Source: Cohaesibacter marisflavi (lineage in GTDB: Bacteria; Pseudomonadota; Alphaproteobacteria; Rhizobiales; Cohaesibacteraceae). From it: a DNA stretch of 64,000 bases. Positions 57,496 to 64,000 of this stretch are shown here, in pieces. Location: the NCBI RefSeq assembly GCF_900115225.1, contig NZ_FOVR01000002.1, positions 496,001-560,000 of the forward strand, given 5' to 3'. Position numbers and translations under genes: made by a program. Every line of letters begins with the position of its first letter. Position 1 is the first letter of the stretch. The notes beneath the pieces are model-generated. The model did no database searches and was not told the DNA's origin. It saw only the letters and a program-made list of their open reading frames with translations.

Positions 57496-58623
57496 GTGAC
57501 TGATATCAGCGCATCTTTTGAGACCCCTTCCAAGGGGTCTCGTCTGTTTATAAGGGCCGCTCTTATAGGTGTCGCCCTTATTGCCATCTTAACCCTGATT
57601 GCTGCTGCCGGCGTCCGCTACGGGCTTCTGCTGGCCATCGGCATCGGTTTCGGCCTGACGCTTGAGGGTTTGCGGTTCGGCTTTGCCGGACCATGGCGGG
57701 CCATGATCCTGCGGCGCGAACCGGCGGGCCTTCTTGCTCAGCTTATCGCCATTGCTTTGGTGGCTATAGTCGCGTTTCCGCTGCTCTCGGGAGACCATCC
57801 CGAATTGATCGGAGCTCATGCCGCCATTGGCTGGGCCATGGTCGGGGGCGCTTTTGTCTTTGGAGCGGCCATGCAGCTTGTGCTTGGCTGTGGCTCGGGG
57901 ACGCTGGTCAATGCGGGCAGCGGCAATCCGGTGAGCGTGGTTGCGCTCCCCTTCTTCATCATCGGTGCCTTTACCGGATCATATCATCTGCTCTGGTGGA
58001 CGGAACTGGGGCAGCTGCCACTGGTAACTCTGCAAGGCACAAGCGGTCTAGGTATCACCCTGTTGGGTCTGCTGATCGTGGGAGGCGTGGCTTTGGCTGT
58101 CGCGCCAAAGCAGGCACGCAAGGTGCCGCGCCGCTTGCTCGTTGCTGCCCTTTTGCTCGCCGCACTAGCAGTCGCCAACTTTGTCGTAGCCGGTCAGCCT
58201 TGGGGCGTCGTCTATGGCCTCGGGCTTTGGGGAGCAAAAGTCACCAGCGCGCTGGGCGCCAATCTGTCTGCCTCTCCCTATTGGGCAAGTGCAGCTCATC
58301 AGGAGCGGCTCGCGGCCAGTCTTCTGACCGACTACACATCGCTGACCAACCTCGGAATCATTCTGGGCGCCTTCATCGTGGCTGTCTGGCGGTCTGGCCT
58401 CTCGGCGAAACTGCCCTCCCTGTCTGCAAAGGCATGGATTGCCGCCATCGTGGCGGGGTTCCTGTTGGGCTATTCGTCCCGTCTGGCGCTGGGCTGTAAT
58501 GTCGGCGCGTTCTTCTCGGGCATCTCCACCGGCAGCCTGCATGGCTGGGCCTGGTTTGTGGCCGCCTTTGCCGGTTCGTGGGTTGGCATCCGCTTGCGCA
58601 AACCGCTGGGACTGGAGGGGTAG
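57496..58623 (+). CDS. YeeE/YedE family sulfur-compound transporter
   Basis: A 375-residue membrane protein with two similar halves, each holding a membrane re-entrant Cys-Gly motif: GCGSGTLVNAGSGN with Cys132, and LALGCNVGAFFSGIS with Cys334. This matches the TsuA-type thiosulfate channels, in which conserved cysteines relay the ion. It starts at GTG 57496, four bases past the rhodanese stop, so both are co-translated. Thiosulfate as substrate is inferred from family members and the neighbour. Confidence 0.88.
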   Translation: MTDISASFETPSKGSRLFIRAALIGVALIAILTLIAAAGVRYGLLLAIGIGFGLTLEGLRFGFAGPWRAMILRREPAGLLAQLIAIALVAIVAFPLLSGDHPELIGAHAAIGWAMVGGAFVFGAAMQLVLGCGSGTLVNAGSGNPVSVVALPFFIIGAFTGSYHLLWWTELGQLPLVTLQGTSGLGITLLGLLIVGGVALAVAPKQARKVPRRLLVAALLLAALAVANFVVAGQPWGVVYGLGLWGAKVTSALGANLSASPYWASAAHQERLAASLLTDYTSLTNLGIILGAFIVAVWRSGLSAKLPSLSAKAWIAAIVAGFLLGYSSRLALGCNVGAFFSGISTGSLHGWAWFVAAFAGSWVGIRLRKPLGLEG

Positions 58624-58627
58624 AAAC

Positions 58628-58816
58628 ATGACTGGATTTTTCACAAGTCGGGCGTTGCCTGCATCAGCAACTCTGCTGGCACTTGGTGCGCTTCTGGTCT
58701 TCGATCTTCAGACAAGCCAGCCGCTCAATCCCTATACGGCGCCGGCTGCCATCATGCTGGGCTCGGATGAAGCGGCCAGCGGGGCCTTTTGTGCGCTGGT
58801 CCCGCCCAAAAAATGA
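58628..58816 (+). CDS. Small membrane-anchored protein after the YeeE/YedE gene
   Basis: A 62-residue protein starts four bases past the transporter stop, with a strong GGAGGGG seven bases upstream. One hydrophobic segment (about 10-28) follows a short N-terminus. The C-terminal part is small and neutral (AAIMLGSDEAASGAF) with one Cys and a terminal Lys pair. I do not recognise a family. Tight spacing and the terminator after it make it the likely last gene of a three-gene sulfur operon. Confidence 0.68.
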   Translation: MTGFFTSRALPASATLLALGALLVFDLQTSQPLNPYTAPAAIMLGSDEAASGAFCALVPPKK

Positions 58817-58845
58817 GTTTTTAAGACTACACGGTGGCAAGCATG

Positions 58846-58875
58846 GTCCGGGCGGGTTTCTCGTCCGGACTTTTA
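58846..58875 (+). terminator. Terminator after the rhodanese-transporter operon
   Basis: GTCCGG pairs with CCGGAC, with two further CG pairs inside and one bulge per side, followed by TTTTAT. It lies 30 bases past the small protein. Confidence 0.65.
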
Positions 58876-58896
58876 TATCAAAGATTAGTCAAGGGG

Positions 58897-59337
58897 TCAG
58901 GCAGGCTTGCGCCCCTTGGAATAGCGCCCAATCTGCTCTTCAGAGAGGCGAACCGTGCGCTTCGTTTCTTGACTGATCGGGCACCAAAGTGTTCTGACGC
59001 TGGCCATAATGCGCTTGTCGCTCAAGCGGATAATCTCGGTGAAGCGTTCGCATTTATGGTGCTCATAATAGCCAACCCATGTGCGGGCAACCAGCTTGTC
59101 ACCTTCAAAAGCGGGGCGCTTGTAGTCTATTTCATGGCGGGTGATGAGCCAGACCATCGCAGTGTGATCATCTTCATGGGCAACAGCATCCCAATGCTCG
59201 GTCGCCGCTTCCTGAACCCAGCGCAAATAGATGGTGTTGTTGACATGTCCCATCATGTCGATATCGGAAGGCAGAACCTCGATCGGCATGTCATAGGGAA
59301 TGGTCGGGTCTTTTTCAGAGGAAGAATTCTGGGACAT
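58897..59337 (-). CDS. Acyl-CoA thioesterase (hotdog fold, YbgC/4HBT-like)
   Basis: A 146-residue hotdog-fold protein. The segment VLPSDIDMMGHVNNTIYLRW contains the conserved Asp and the GHVNN loop of 4-hydroxybenzoyl-CoA-type thioesterases, and the middle holds HEIDYKRPAFEGDKLVARTW. It would hydrolyse acyl-CoA or a related thioester. It converges with the preceding sulfur operon. Substrate unknown. Confidence 0.88.
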   Translation of the reverse strand: MSQNSSSEKDPTIPYDMPIEVLPSDIDMMGHVNNTIYLRWVQEAATEHWDAVAHEDDHTAMVWLITRHEIDYKRPAFEGDKLVARTWVGYYEHHKCERFTEIIRLSDKRIMASVRTLWCPISQETKRTVRLSEEQIGRYSKGRKPA

Positions 59338-59415
59338 CTATCTTTGCCTTTTGGACGTGATGCGGCCAGTCTATTCGAGGAAAGGGGGCAGCTTCAAGGC
59401 AATCGGCAAAGCAAT

Positions 59416-59441
59416 AGGGGCGCTTCTGGAAAAGCGCCCCT
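59416..59441 (-). terminator. Terminator after metZ
   Basis: AGGGGCGCTT pairs perfectly with AAGCGCCCCT around a 6-base loop, 32 bases past the metZ stop. The following minus-strand sequence is only moderately T-rich. Confidence 0.75.
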
Positions 59442-59472
59442 GAAACTGGTGAATAGCTCTGTCGGGTGACGA

Positions 59473-60669
59473 TCAGAGGCTGGCAAGTGCCTGCTCGAAA
59501 TCTTCCCAAAGGTCTTCTACATTTTCAAGACCAACCGAGAAACGCAATGTGCCCTGACCGATACCGGCTGCAGCCAGCTGATCATCGGTGAGACGCTGAT
59601 GTGTGGTGGTGGCCGGATGGGTGATCAGGCTCTTGGCGTCGCCCAGATTGTTGGAAATCTTGATGACCTTAAGGGCATTTTCCAGCTGGAAGGCCTTTTC
59701 CTTGCCGCCAGCCACGTTGAGCGCAACCATGGTAGAGCCGCCGCGCATCTGTTTCTTGCAGACGTCAGCCTGCGGATGATCCTCGCGACCGGGATAGAAA
59801 ATGCGATCTATGGCTTTGTGCTCTGCCAGACGGTCGGCAAGGATGCCCGCGCTCAGTGTCTGTTCCTTCACGCGCAGAGGGAAGGTTTCCAGTCCCTTGA
59901 GCATGATCCATGCATTGAACGGAGAAAGCGACGGGCCGGTATGGCGATGGATATCCTTGAATTCTTCTTCCAGAAACTGTTCGGTCGACAACACGACACC
60001 GCCCAGACATCGACCCTGACCATCAATATGCTTGGTAGCAGAATAGATGACCACATCGGCCCCCAGCGCCAGCGGGCTTTGCCACATGGCCGTTGCAAAC
60101 ACGTTATCGACAACCAGCTTTGCACCAGCCTCATGAGCAATCTCGGCGACGCCAGCAATATCGATGACGGAGAGAACCGGGTTGGTCGGGCTTTCAAGGA
60201 AGCAGGCACGGGTGTTTGGCCGCATCGCCGCTTTCCATTCTTCCAGATTGGTGCCGTCGACCAAGGTGCATTCAACGCCGAAGCGGGGCAGCAACTCCGA
60301 AACGATATAAAGACAGGAGCCGAATAGGGCGCTGGCAGCCACCACATGATCTCCGGCCTTCACGCAAGAAAGCATGGCTGATGAAACTGCCGCCATGCCG
60401 GAGGCCGTACCGCGCGCGCCTTCAGCGCCTTCGAGCAGCGCCATACGGCTTTCGAACATCGAGACAGTCGGGTTGGCATAACGCGAATAGACATAGCCCG
60501 GTTCCTCGCCATTGAAGCGGGCCTCCTGAGCTTCTGCACTGTCATAGACGTAACCCTGCGTCATGAAAAGCGCTTCGGATGTTTCCCCCCACTGCGAACG
60601 CATAGCGCCTCCATGGACCATTTCGGTCGCTGGGCGATAACCGGTTTCGGGCTTTTTGGTCTCAGACAT
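59473..60669 (-). CDS. metZ: O-succinylhomoserine sulfhydrylase
   Basis: The 398-residue PLP enzyme of the Cys/Met-metabolism family joins sulfide to O-succinylhomoserine (or the acetyl ester) to form homocysteine. The PLP Lys is Lys213 in VIYSATKHIDGQG; YSRYANPTVSMFE near residue 61 and the LESPTNPVLSV block are typical. Its leader carries a SAM-II aptamer followed by an intrinsic terminator, so expression should fall when SAM is high. Confidence 0.93.
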   Translation of the reverse strand: MSETKKPETGYRPATEMVHGGAMRSQWGETSEALFMTQGYVYDSAEAQEARFNGEEPGYVYSRYANPTVSMFESRMALLEGAEGARGTASGMAAVSSAMLSCVKAGDHVVAASALFGSCLYIVSELLPRFGVECTLVDGTNLEEWKAAMRPNTRACFLESPTNPVLSVIDIAGVAEIAHEAGAKLVVDNVFATAMWQSPLALGADVVIYSATKHIDGQGRCLGGVVLSTEQFLEEEFKDIHRHTGPSLSPFNAWIMLKGLETFPLRVKEQTLSAGILADRLAEHKAIDRIFYPGREDHPQADVCKKQMRGGSTMVALNVAGGKEKAFQLENALKVIKISNNLGDAKSLITHPATTTHQRLTDDQLAAAGIGQGTLRFSVGLENVEDLWEDFEQALASL

Positions 60670-60763
60670 GGCTCAATCCTGTTCTTGTTTTGCCCACACG
60701 CCGTCCGGAGCAGAACACCGCGAGACGTCGGGCTCATTCTTCGTGGGTGGCCGGATTTTGGGC

Positions 60764-60800
60764 AAAATAAAACCCGGCGACATAGGTTAGTATGGCCGGG
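60764..60800 (-). terminator. Intrinsic terminator in the metZ leader
   Basis: On the minus strand CCCGGC and CATA pair with TATG and GCCGGG, followed by TTTTATTTTG. It lies 16 bases past the SAM-II aptamer and about 100 bases before metZ, in the right place to be the riboswitch-controlled off state. A competing GGGAT/ATCCC pair overlaps its 5' arm. Confidence 0.78.
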
Positions 60801-60816
60801 ATAGACTGTTTTTCAT

Positions 60817-60881
60817 CCCCGACCTTTTAGCAACATTCTTTTACGTGGCGGCAAGCCGGTCGGCTCAAATGACCACAAGTG
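60817..60881 (-). promoter_or_regulatory. SAM-II riboswitch upstream of metZ
   Basis: On the minus strand the SAM-II pattern is clear: a GTGG arm with loop TCATTTGAGCCGACCGGCTT, the CCAC arm, then TAAAAGAATGTTGCTAAAAG and GGTCGG. The loop CCGACC pairs with the downstream GGTCGG to form the pseudoknot that encloses S-adenosylmethionine. This small aptamer class is known from Alphaproteobacteria before metA, metZ and other Met genes. It lies about 150 bases upstream of metZ. Confidence 0.92.
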
Positions 60882-60970
60882 CGACATTCTGTACGCTCAA
60901 AGACCTCACCTGTCAATGGCACGGCTCCGGGCACCAGTGTCCCGCCTAAGGCATGCCGCTGCAGGCCCGC

Positions 60971-61642
60971 TTATGAATCCGAGGAAACACAATATTGGTG
61001 ATAGGATTTGATGACCCGTCCCAACTCTCTGGAATCACCACTCAGAATATAGGTTCCGAGCTTCTCGGGTAGATGGCGCATCTTCTTGCTGGAGCCGCAG
61101 GTCTGGGTGACATCATAGCTGCCCAGTTTGTCGAAGCCATATTGTTTGACAAGGCGTTGTTCTGCGGATTCCGCAAACTCGCCCCAGACAGCTCCGCGCA
61201 ACCCGTGTTTGTCGCTCACATACTCCCAGATCTGCTGCTTGGCGCTCTGCACCTTCTGCTCGATCTCAGGGGTGAAGTGAAACTTCAGGAGGCTCTGACG
61301 ACCCGGTTTGCTGGAAACCAGACTGGACTGGGTGACAGATGCTGTTTCCCTGATGTCGAGCCGAAATTCCTGCAGGCGAAGGGAATAGGGATCTGCGCAA
61401 TTGCGTGCTGTTTCAACCCGATTGATGATCTCGCAATCCTTCACCACCAGATCACTGCCATAGGCGACATTGGATGTCTCTGAAAGCGCCTTTTGAATGA
61501 TGCTTTCCATTCGCGCCACTTCTCTCTTGCTGAAAAGCGGTTTGATTTTGGCAAAGCTCTTTCCTTCGAAAAGGGCCAGAAAGCAGATGGCAACAATGAT
61601 CACCGAGAATAGGGAAGTTAAGACGATAATATTCTTTTTCAT
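60971..61642 (-). CDS. Exported protein of unknown family, paralog A
   Basis: A 223-residue protein with an N-terminal signal or anchor helix (about 5-26), then a mainly helical and beta mixed domain with four conserved cysteines (in KDCEIIN, RNCADP, QTCGSS and HQYCVSS). It aligns along its length with the next gene upstream: shared features are C-[KE]-I near 70, the F-x-F-T-E/P block near 120, the A/E-x-SAEQ stretch near 158, and HLP-x-x-LGT near 192. I do not recognise the family. Likely periplasmic with two disulfides. Confidence 0.72.
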   Translation of the reverse strand: MKKNIIVLTSLFSVIIVAICFLALFEGKSFAKIKPLFSKREVARMESIIQKALSETSNVAYGSDLVVKDCEIINRVETARNCADPYSLRLQEFRLDIRETASVTQSSLVSSKPGRQSLLKFHFTPEIEQKVQSAKQQIWEYVSDKHGLRGAVWGEFAESAEQRLVKQYGFDKLGSYDVTQTCGSSKKMRHLPEKLGTYILSGDSRELGRVIKSYHQYCVSSDS

Positions 61643-61844
61643 TTTTTCGCAAAATGTCTGTGTCTGGTGGAACTAGTCAATGAGGGAATTTTGGTCGAAA
61701 CTGTTTTAAACGCGCATAGCAGAAAGATTAAAATTGAATCTATTTCACGATTAATGTGGAAAATTTCAATCTAAAGTTTAGGTATTTTTGACAAGGGATT
61801 GGGTGTCGTTCGATTGCCGATGTGCTCAATCGTAAGCACAAGAC

Positions 61845-62513
61845 TTAGCTGTTGATGCAGCTGGCGTGGTAATTTTTCAAACTGTAGGCGGCACCGCGAT
61901 CCACCGTTGAGAGGCTGATGGTACCAAGCGTCTTGGGCAGGTGGAACTGCTGGATGCTGCGTGAGCAATTCTGCGTTTTGGCATAACTGCGCATGCTGGG
62001 CAGCCCTGCACCCTTCACGGCATTCTGTTCTGCCGAATAGGCTTCTTGTGCCCACATGGAACCGGTATAGCCATTGTTATGCTGATTATAGCGCTTGAAC
62101 AGCTGCTTGGCGCGATCGAACCGCTTTTGCACGTCTTCGGTGAATTCGAAGCGGATGGACCCGGCAGCACCGGTGCCGCGACGCGAATTTTCAAAAATCC
62201 GCACCTTGCGAACATCCTTGAGATCAATCTGGAACTCGTTGAAGCGCGCCGTCGGAGAGCCTGCGCAATCGCCCGTGCTGTTCAGCCGGTAGGTGATCTT
62301 GCAATTGTTCACCTGCACCTGATCGCTGAAGGGATTGAAATAGGCCATATTCGATTCAAGGAAGGATTCAATCTTGCTTTCCGCTTCCTGCTTCTCGGCA
62401 GAAGTCAAACGTGTACCATTGAGCTGATTGGAGTTTGCCGGAGTCTCGTATGTGAGAATGATGCCTGTGATAAAGCAGGCCGTTAAAATGCAAACCGCGA
62501 GGAGCTTTTTCAT
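61845..62513 (-). CDS. Exported protein of unknown family, paralog B
   Basis: A 222-residue protein with a signal helix (about 4-21). It is a paralog of the gene 200 bases downstream: the same four cysteines (NNCKIT, GDCAGS, QNCSRS and ASCINS), the FNEFQIDLKD block, FEFTEDVQKRFDRAK, EAYSAEQ, and FHLPKTLGTISLS match in order. Both lie on the minus strand ahead of metZ. Function unknown; two disulfides in the periplasm are likely. Identity by eye is moderate, so the duplication is not recent. Confidence 0.72.
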   Translation of the reverse strand: MKKLLAVCILTACFITGIILTYETPANSNQLNGTRLTSAEKQEAESKIESFLESNMAYFNPFSDQVQVNNCKITYRLNSTGDCAGSPTARFNEFQIDLKDVRKVRIFENSRRGTGAAGSIRFEFTEDVQKRFDRAKQLFKRYNQHNNGYTGSMWAQEAYSAEQNAVKGAGLPSMRSYAKTQNCSRSIQQFHLPKTLGTISLSTVDRGAAYSLKNYHASCINS

Positions 62514-62851
62514 CTAAGACACTATTGTTCCTGGTTGGCCATATAGCAATGGCGCCTGCTGTCGTCAGACGCCTTCTGTCAAGGTGTGTCCAATATTAGT
62601 AGACTTCCCTATTTCTGCGGTAAAAATAAAAGCTAAAATTTGAACCAACTGCCCATTTGTGCACAACTACAAATGTGTCTATGCATTTCTGGACTATCTG
62701 CTCACGCAATGAAGGCATGACGCTGCCGCTATGCGAGCATAGCGCAGGAGGTTCGCCCCTTCATGGGCCGGTTCTGGCCCGCTTTCTGGCTGGTTGCCCA
62801 AGGGCACTATCCCTGTTAAACAACATGAAAACGCAATGAACGGGCCTATGC
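62514..62851. other. Divergent region between paralog B and dcd
   Basis: 338 bases without a supported gene. CGCTATGC/GCATAGCG (8 bp, 2-base loop) lies at 62727-62744 and GGGCC/GGCCC at 62765-62780; both could be operators or leader hairpins for dcd. The promoter of paralog B should lie near 62550-62620. Confidence 0.4.
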
Positions 62852-63952
62852 ATGACTGATTTCTCCTTTACCGGAAGCGGTATTCTCAATGACGCCGATA
62901 TTACCCAACTGGTCGAAGGCGAGGGGATCCGGTTTGCCTGTCCTCCCGATGCCGATCAGATCCAGCCCGCCAGTCTGGATTTGCGCCTTGGAGCCACCGC
63001 CTATCGTGTGCGCGCCTCCTTCCTGCCCGGTCCCAACGAGACCGTTGAAGAGAAACTGGAGCGGTTGCAGCTCCACCAGATTGACCTGACAGAAGGGGCT
63101 GTGCTGGAAACCGGCTGTGTTTACATTGTGCCGTTGATGGAAAGTCTGGCCCTGCCAGATTTCATCGAGGCGGCCGCCAATCCCAAGAGCTCCACCGGAC
63201 GGCTAGACATTTTTACCCGTGTCATTGCAGACAGGTCCCGCCAATTCGATACCATCCCAACCGGTTATCGCGGCCAGCTCTTTCTGGAAGTCAGCCCGCG
63301 CACATTTCCCATTGTGGTCCGTGCCGGTAGCCGCTTGACACAGATCCGCTTCCGGCAGGGGCGTTCGCGCCTCAGTGATGCCGAACATCTGGCGCTCCAT
63401 AACAGCGAAAGCCTTGTCATTGCCTCCGATGATCCCTTTATCGACAACGGCATTGCAGTGTCGATCGATCTGGAAGGAGAAGGCATCATCGGCTATCGCG
63501 CCAAGCGCCATAGTGCTGTTATTGATGTCGACAAGCGCGATGCACTCGATATGCTCGATTTCTGGGAACCTATAGCGGGGCGCGGCAAGAATGCACTTAT
63601 TCTGGACCCGGACCAGTTCTATATTCTGGTCTCGCGCGAAGCGGTGCATGTTCCCCCCTGTTATGCCGCCGAGATGGTACCGTTCGACCCGCTTATGGGC
63701 GAATTCCGGGTGCATTATGCTGGCTTCTTCGACCCCGGCTTCGGCGCCTCGGAAGCTGGAGGCAAGGGGAGCCGTGCCGTGCTGGAAGTGCGCAGCCATG
63801 AAGTGCCCTTCATTGTGGAGCATGGCCAGTTGATCGGACGTCTCGCCTATGAACGCATGCGGGCACGTCCGACCCGCCTCTATGGCACGGGCATCGGGTC
63901 CAACTATCAGGCGCAGGGGTTGAAACTGTCCAAGCATTTCCGGATGGCATGA
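62852..63952 (+). CDS. dcd: dCTP deaminase, long alphaproteobacterial form
   Basis: A 366-residue member of the Dcd/dUTPase superfamily, about twice the length of E. coli Dcd (193) and apparently built of two such halves. The first has SLDLRLGATAYRV near 47, PKSSTGRLDIF near 111 and YRGQLFLEVSPR near 137; the second has GFFDPGFG and SRAVLEVRSHEVPF, with GQLIGRLAYERM. It should deaminate dCTP to dUTP for dTMP synthesis. In Rhizobiales it often lies close to metZ, as here. Confidence 0.9.
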   Translation: MTDFSFTGSGILNDADITQLVEGEGIRFACPPDADQIQPASLDLRLGATAYRVRASFLPGPNETVEEKLERLQLHQIDLTEGAVLETGCVYIVPLMESLALPDFIEAAANPKSSTGRLDIFTRVIADRSRQFDTIPTGYRGQLFLEVSPRTFPIVVRAGSRLTQIRFRQGRSRLSDAEHLALHNSESLVIASDDPFIDNGIAVSIDLEGEGIIGYRAKRHSAVIDVDKRDALDMLDFWEPIAGRGKNALILDPDQFYILVSREAVHVPPCYAAEMVPFDPLMGEFRVHYAGFFDPGFGASEAGGKGSRAVLEVRSHEVPFIVEHGQLIGRLAYERMRARPTRLYGTGIGSNYQAQGLKLSKHFRMA

Positions 63953-63956
63953 TGCC

Positions 63957-64000
63957 ATGCTGCAAACAATCGAAACCGAATTCTATGCCGAGCTTGAGGA
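63957..64000 (+). CDS. Start of an unidentified gene (partial)
   Basis: An ATG four bases after the dcd stop opens a frame of 14 codons (MLQTIETEFYAELE) that continues past the window edge. The close spacing suggests an operon with dcd. The piece is too short to name. Confidence 0.4.
   Translation, partial: MLQTIETEFYAELE

Larger units (their letters stand above)
60670..60970. other. metZ leader region (riboswitch and terminator)
   Basis: About 300 bases between metZ and the upstream secreted-protein gene. It holds the SAM-II aptamer and the leader terminator, listed separately. The stretch from 60882 to 60970 should hold the metZ promoter; no clear hexamers were assigned. Confidence 0.5.

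Noticed and set aside
1-64000. tRNA, rRNA, CRISPR, IS or prophage
   Set aside because: I looked for T-arm sequences, rRNA signatures, regular short repeats, transposase or integrase motifs, and found none; a tRNA scan would be a better test.

Overview
The window is a continuous piece of an alphaproteobacterial chromosome, most likely Hyphomicrobiales (Rhizobiales). Support comes from gene content and order: a cpa/tad Flp-pilus cluster, dnaX-ybaB-recR preceded by a small SRP RNA, def-fmt-truA, dapE and dapD on one strand, a phoR-pstSCAB-phoU-phoB run with the long alphaproteobacterial PstC and PstA, a SAM-II riboswitch before metZ, and the long alphaproteobacterial form of dCTP deaminase. The genus cannot be fixed from sequence reading alone; a marine Cohaesibacter- or Stappia-like bacterium is a guess. 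No rRNA, tRNA, insertion sequence, phage gene or CRISPR array was seen, so this looks like ordinary core chromosome with a few accessory genes.

Layout. 1-6.0 kb: end of the Flp/Tad pilus assembly operon (cpaD end, cpaE, cpaF, tadB, tadC) facing a convergent tadD lipoprotein. 6.3-9.2 kb: leucyl aminopeptidase, MarR regulator and NlpC/P60 hydrolase. 9.2-12.2 kb: a 2-hydroxyacid dehydrogenase, a small secreted protein and an S41-like peptidase. 12.2-18.4 kb: yejABEF oligopeptide ABC importer. 18.7-21.2 kb: ybaK, pncB and pncA (NAD salvage). 21.4-30.4 kb: membrane cytochrome c, prephenate dehydratase, a CHASE-PAS-GGDEF-EAL protein, an exported metallo-beta-lactamase-fold enzyme, an acyltransferase, NudC and a HIT protein. 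30.5-33.9 kb: SRP RNA, dnaX, ybaB, recR. 34-42.5 kb: rmuC, def, fmt, a small conserved protein, truA, dapE, DUF805, a carboxymuconolactone decarboxylase-like protein overlapping a MerR regulator, and dapD. 42.8-45.5 kb: a stand-alone PAS protein and an L,D-transpeptidase. 45.6-53.9 kb: the phosphate (Pho/Pst) regulon on the minus strand, with a three-repeat Pho box before pstS. 54.4-64 kb: apaG, a CDP-alcohol phosphatidyltransferase, a VOC protein, a periplasmic rhodanese with a YeeE/YedE transporter and a 62-residue protein, a thioesterase, metZ with its SAM-II leader, two tandem paralogous exported proteins of unknown family, and dcd.

How the genes work together. The pho block is a complete sense-import-response module: PstSCAB imports phosphate, PhoU and PhoR signal, PhoB responds, and a Pho box lies before pstS. 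The 56.5-60.9 kb stretch is a sulfur neighbourhood: an exported rhodanese and a thiosulfate-type transporter beside metZ, which consumes sulfide and whose leader carries a SAM-II aptamer followed by an intrinsic terminator. The least described items are the tandem paralogs at 60.97-62.51 kb and the small protein after the YeeE/YedE gene. I found no obviously new multi-gene defence or mobile system.
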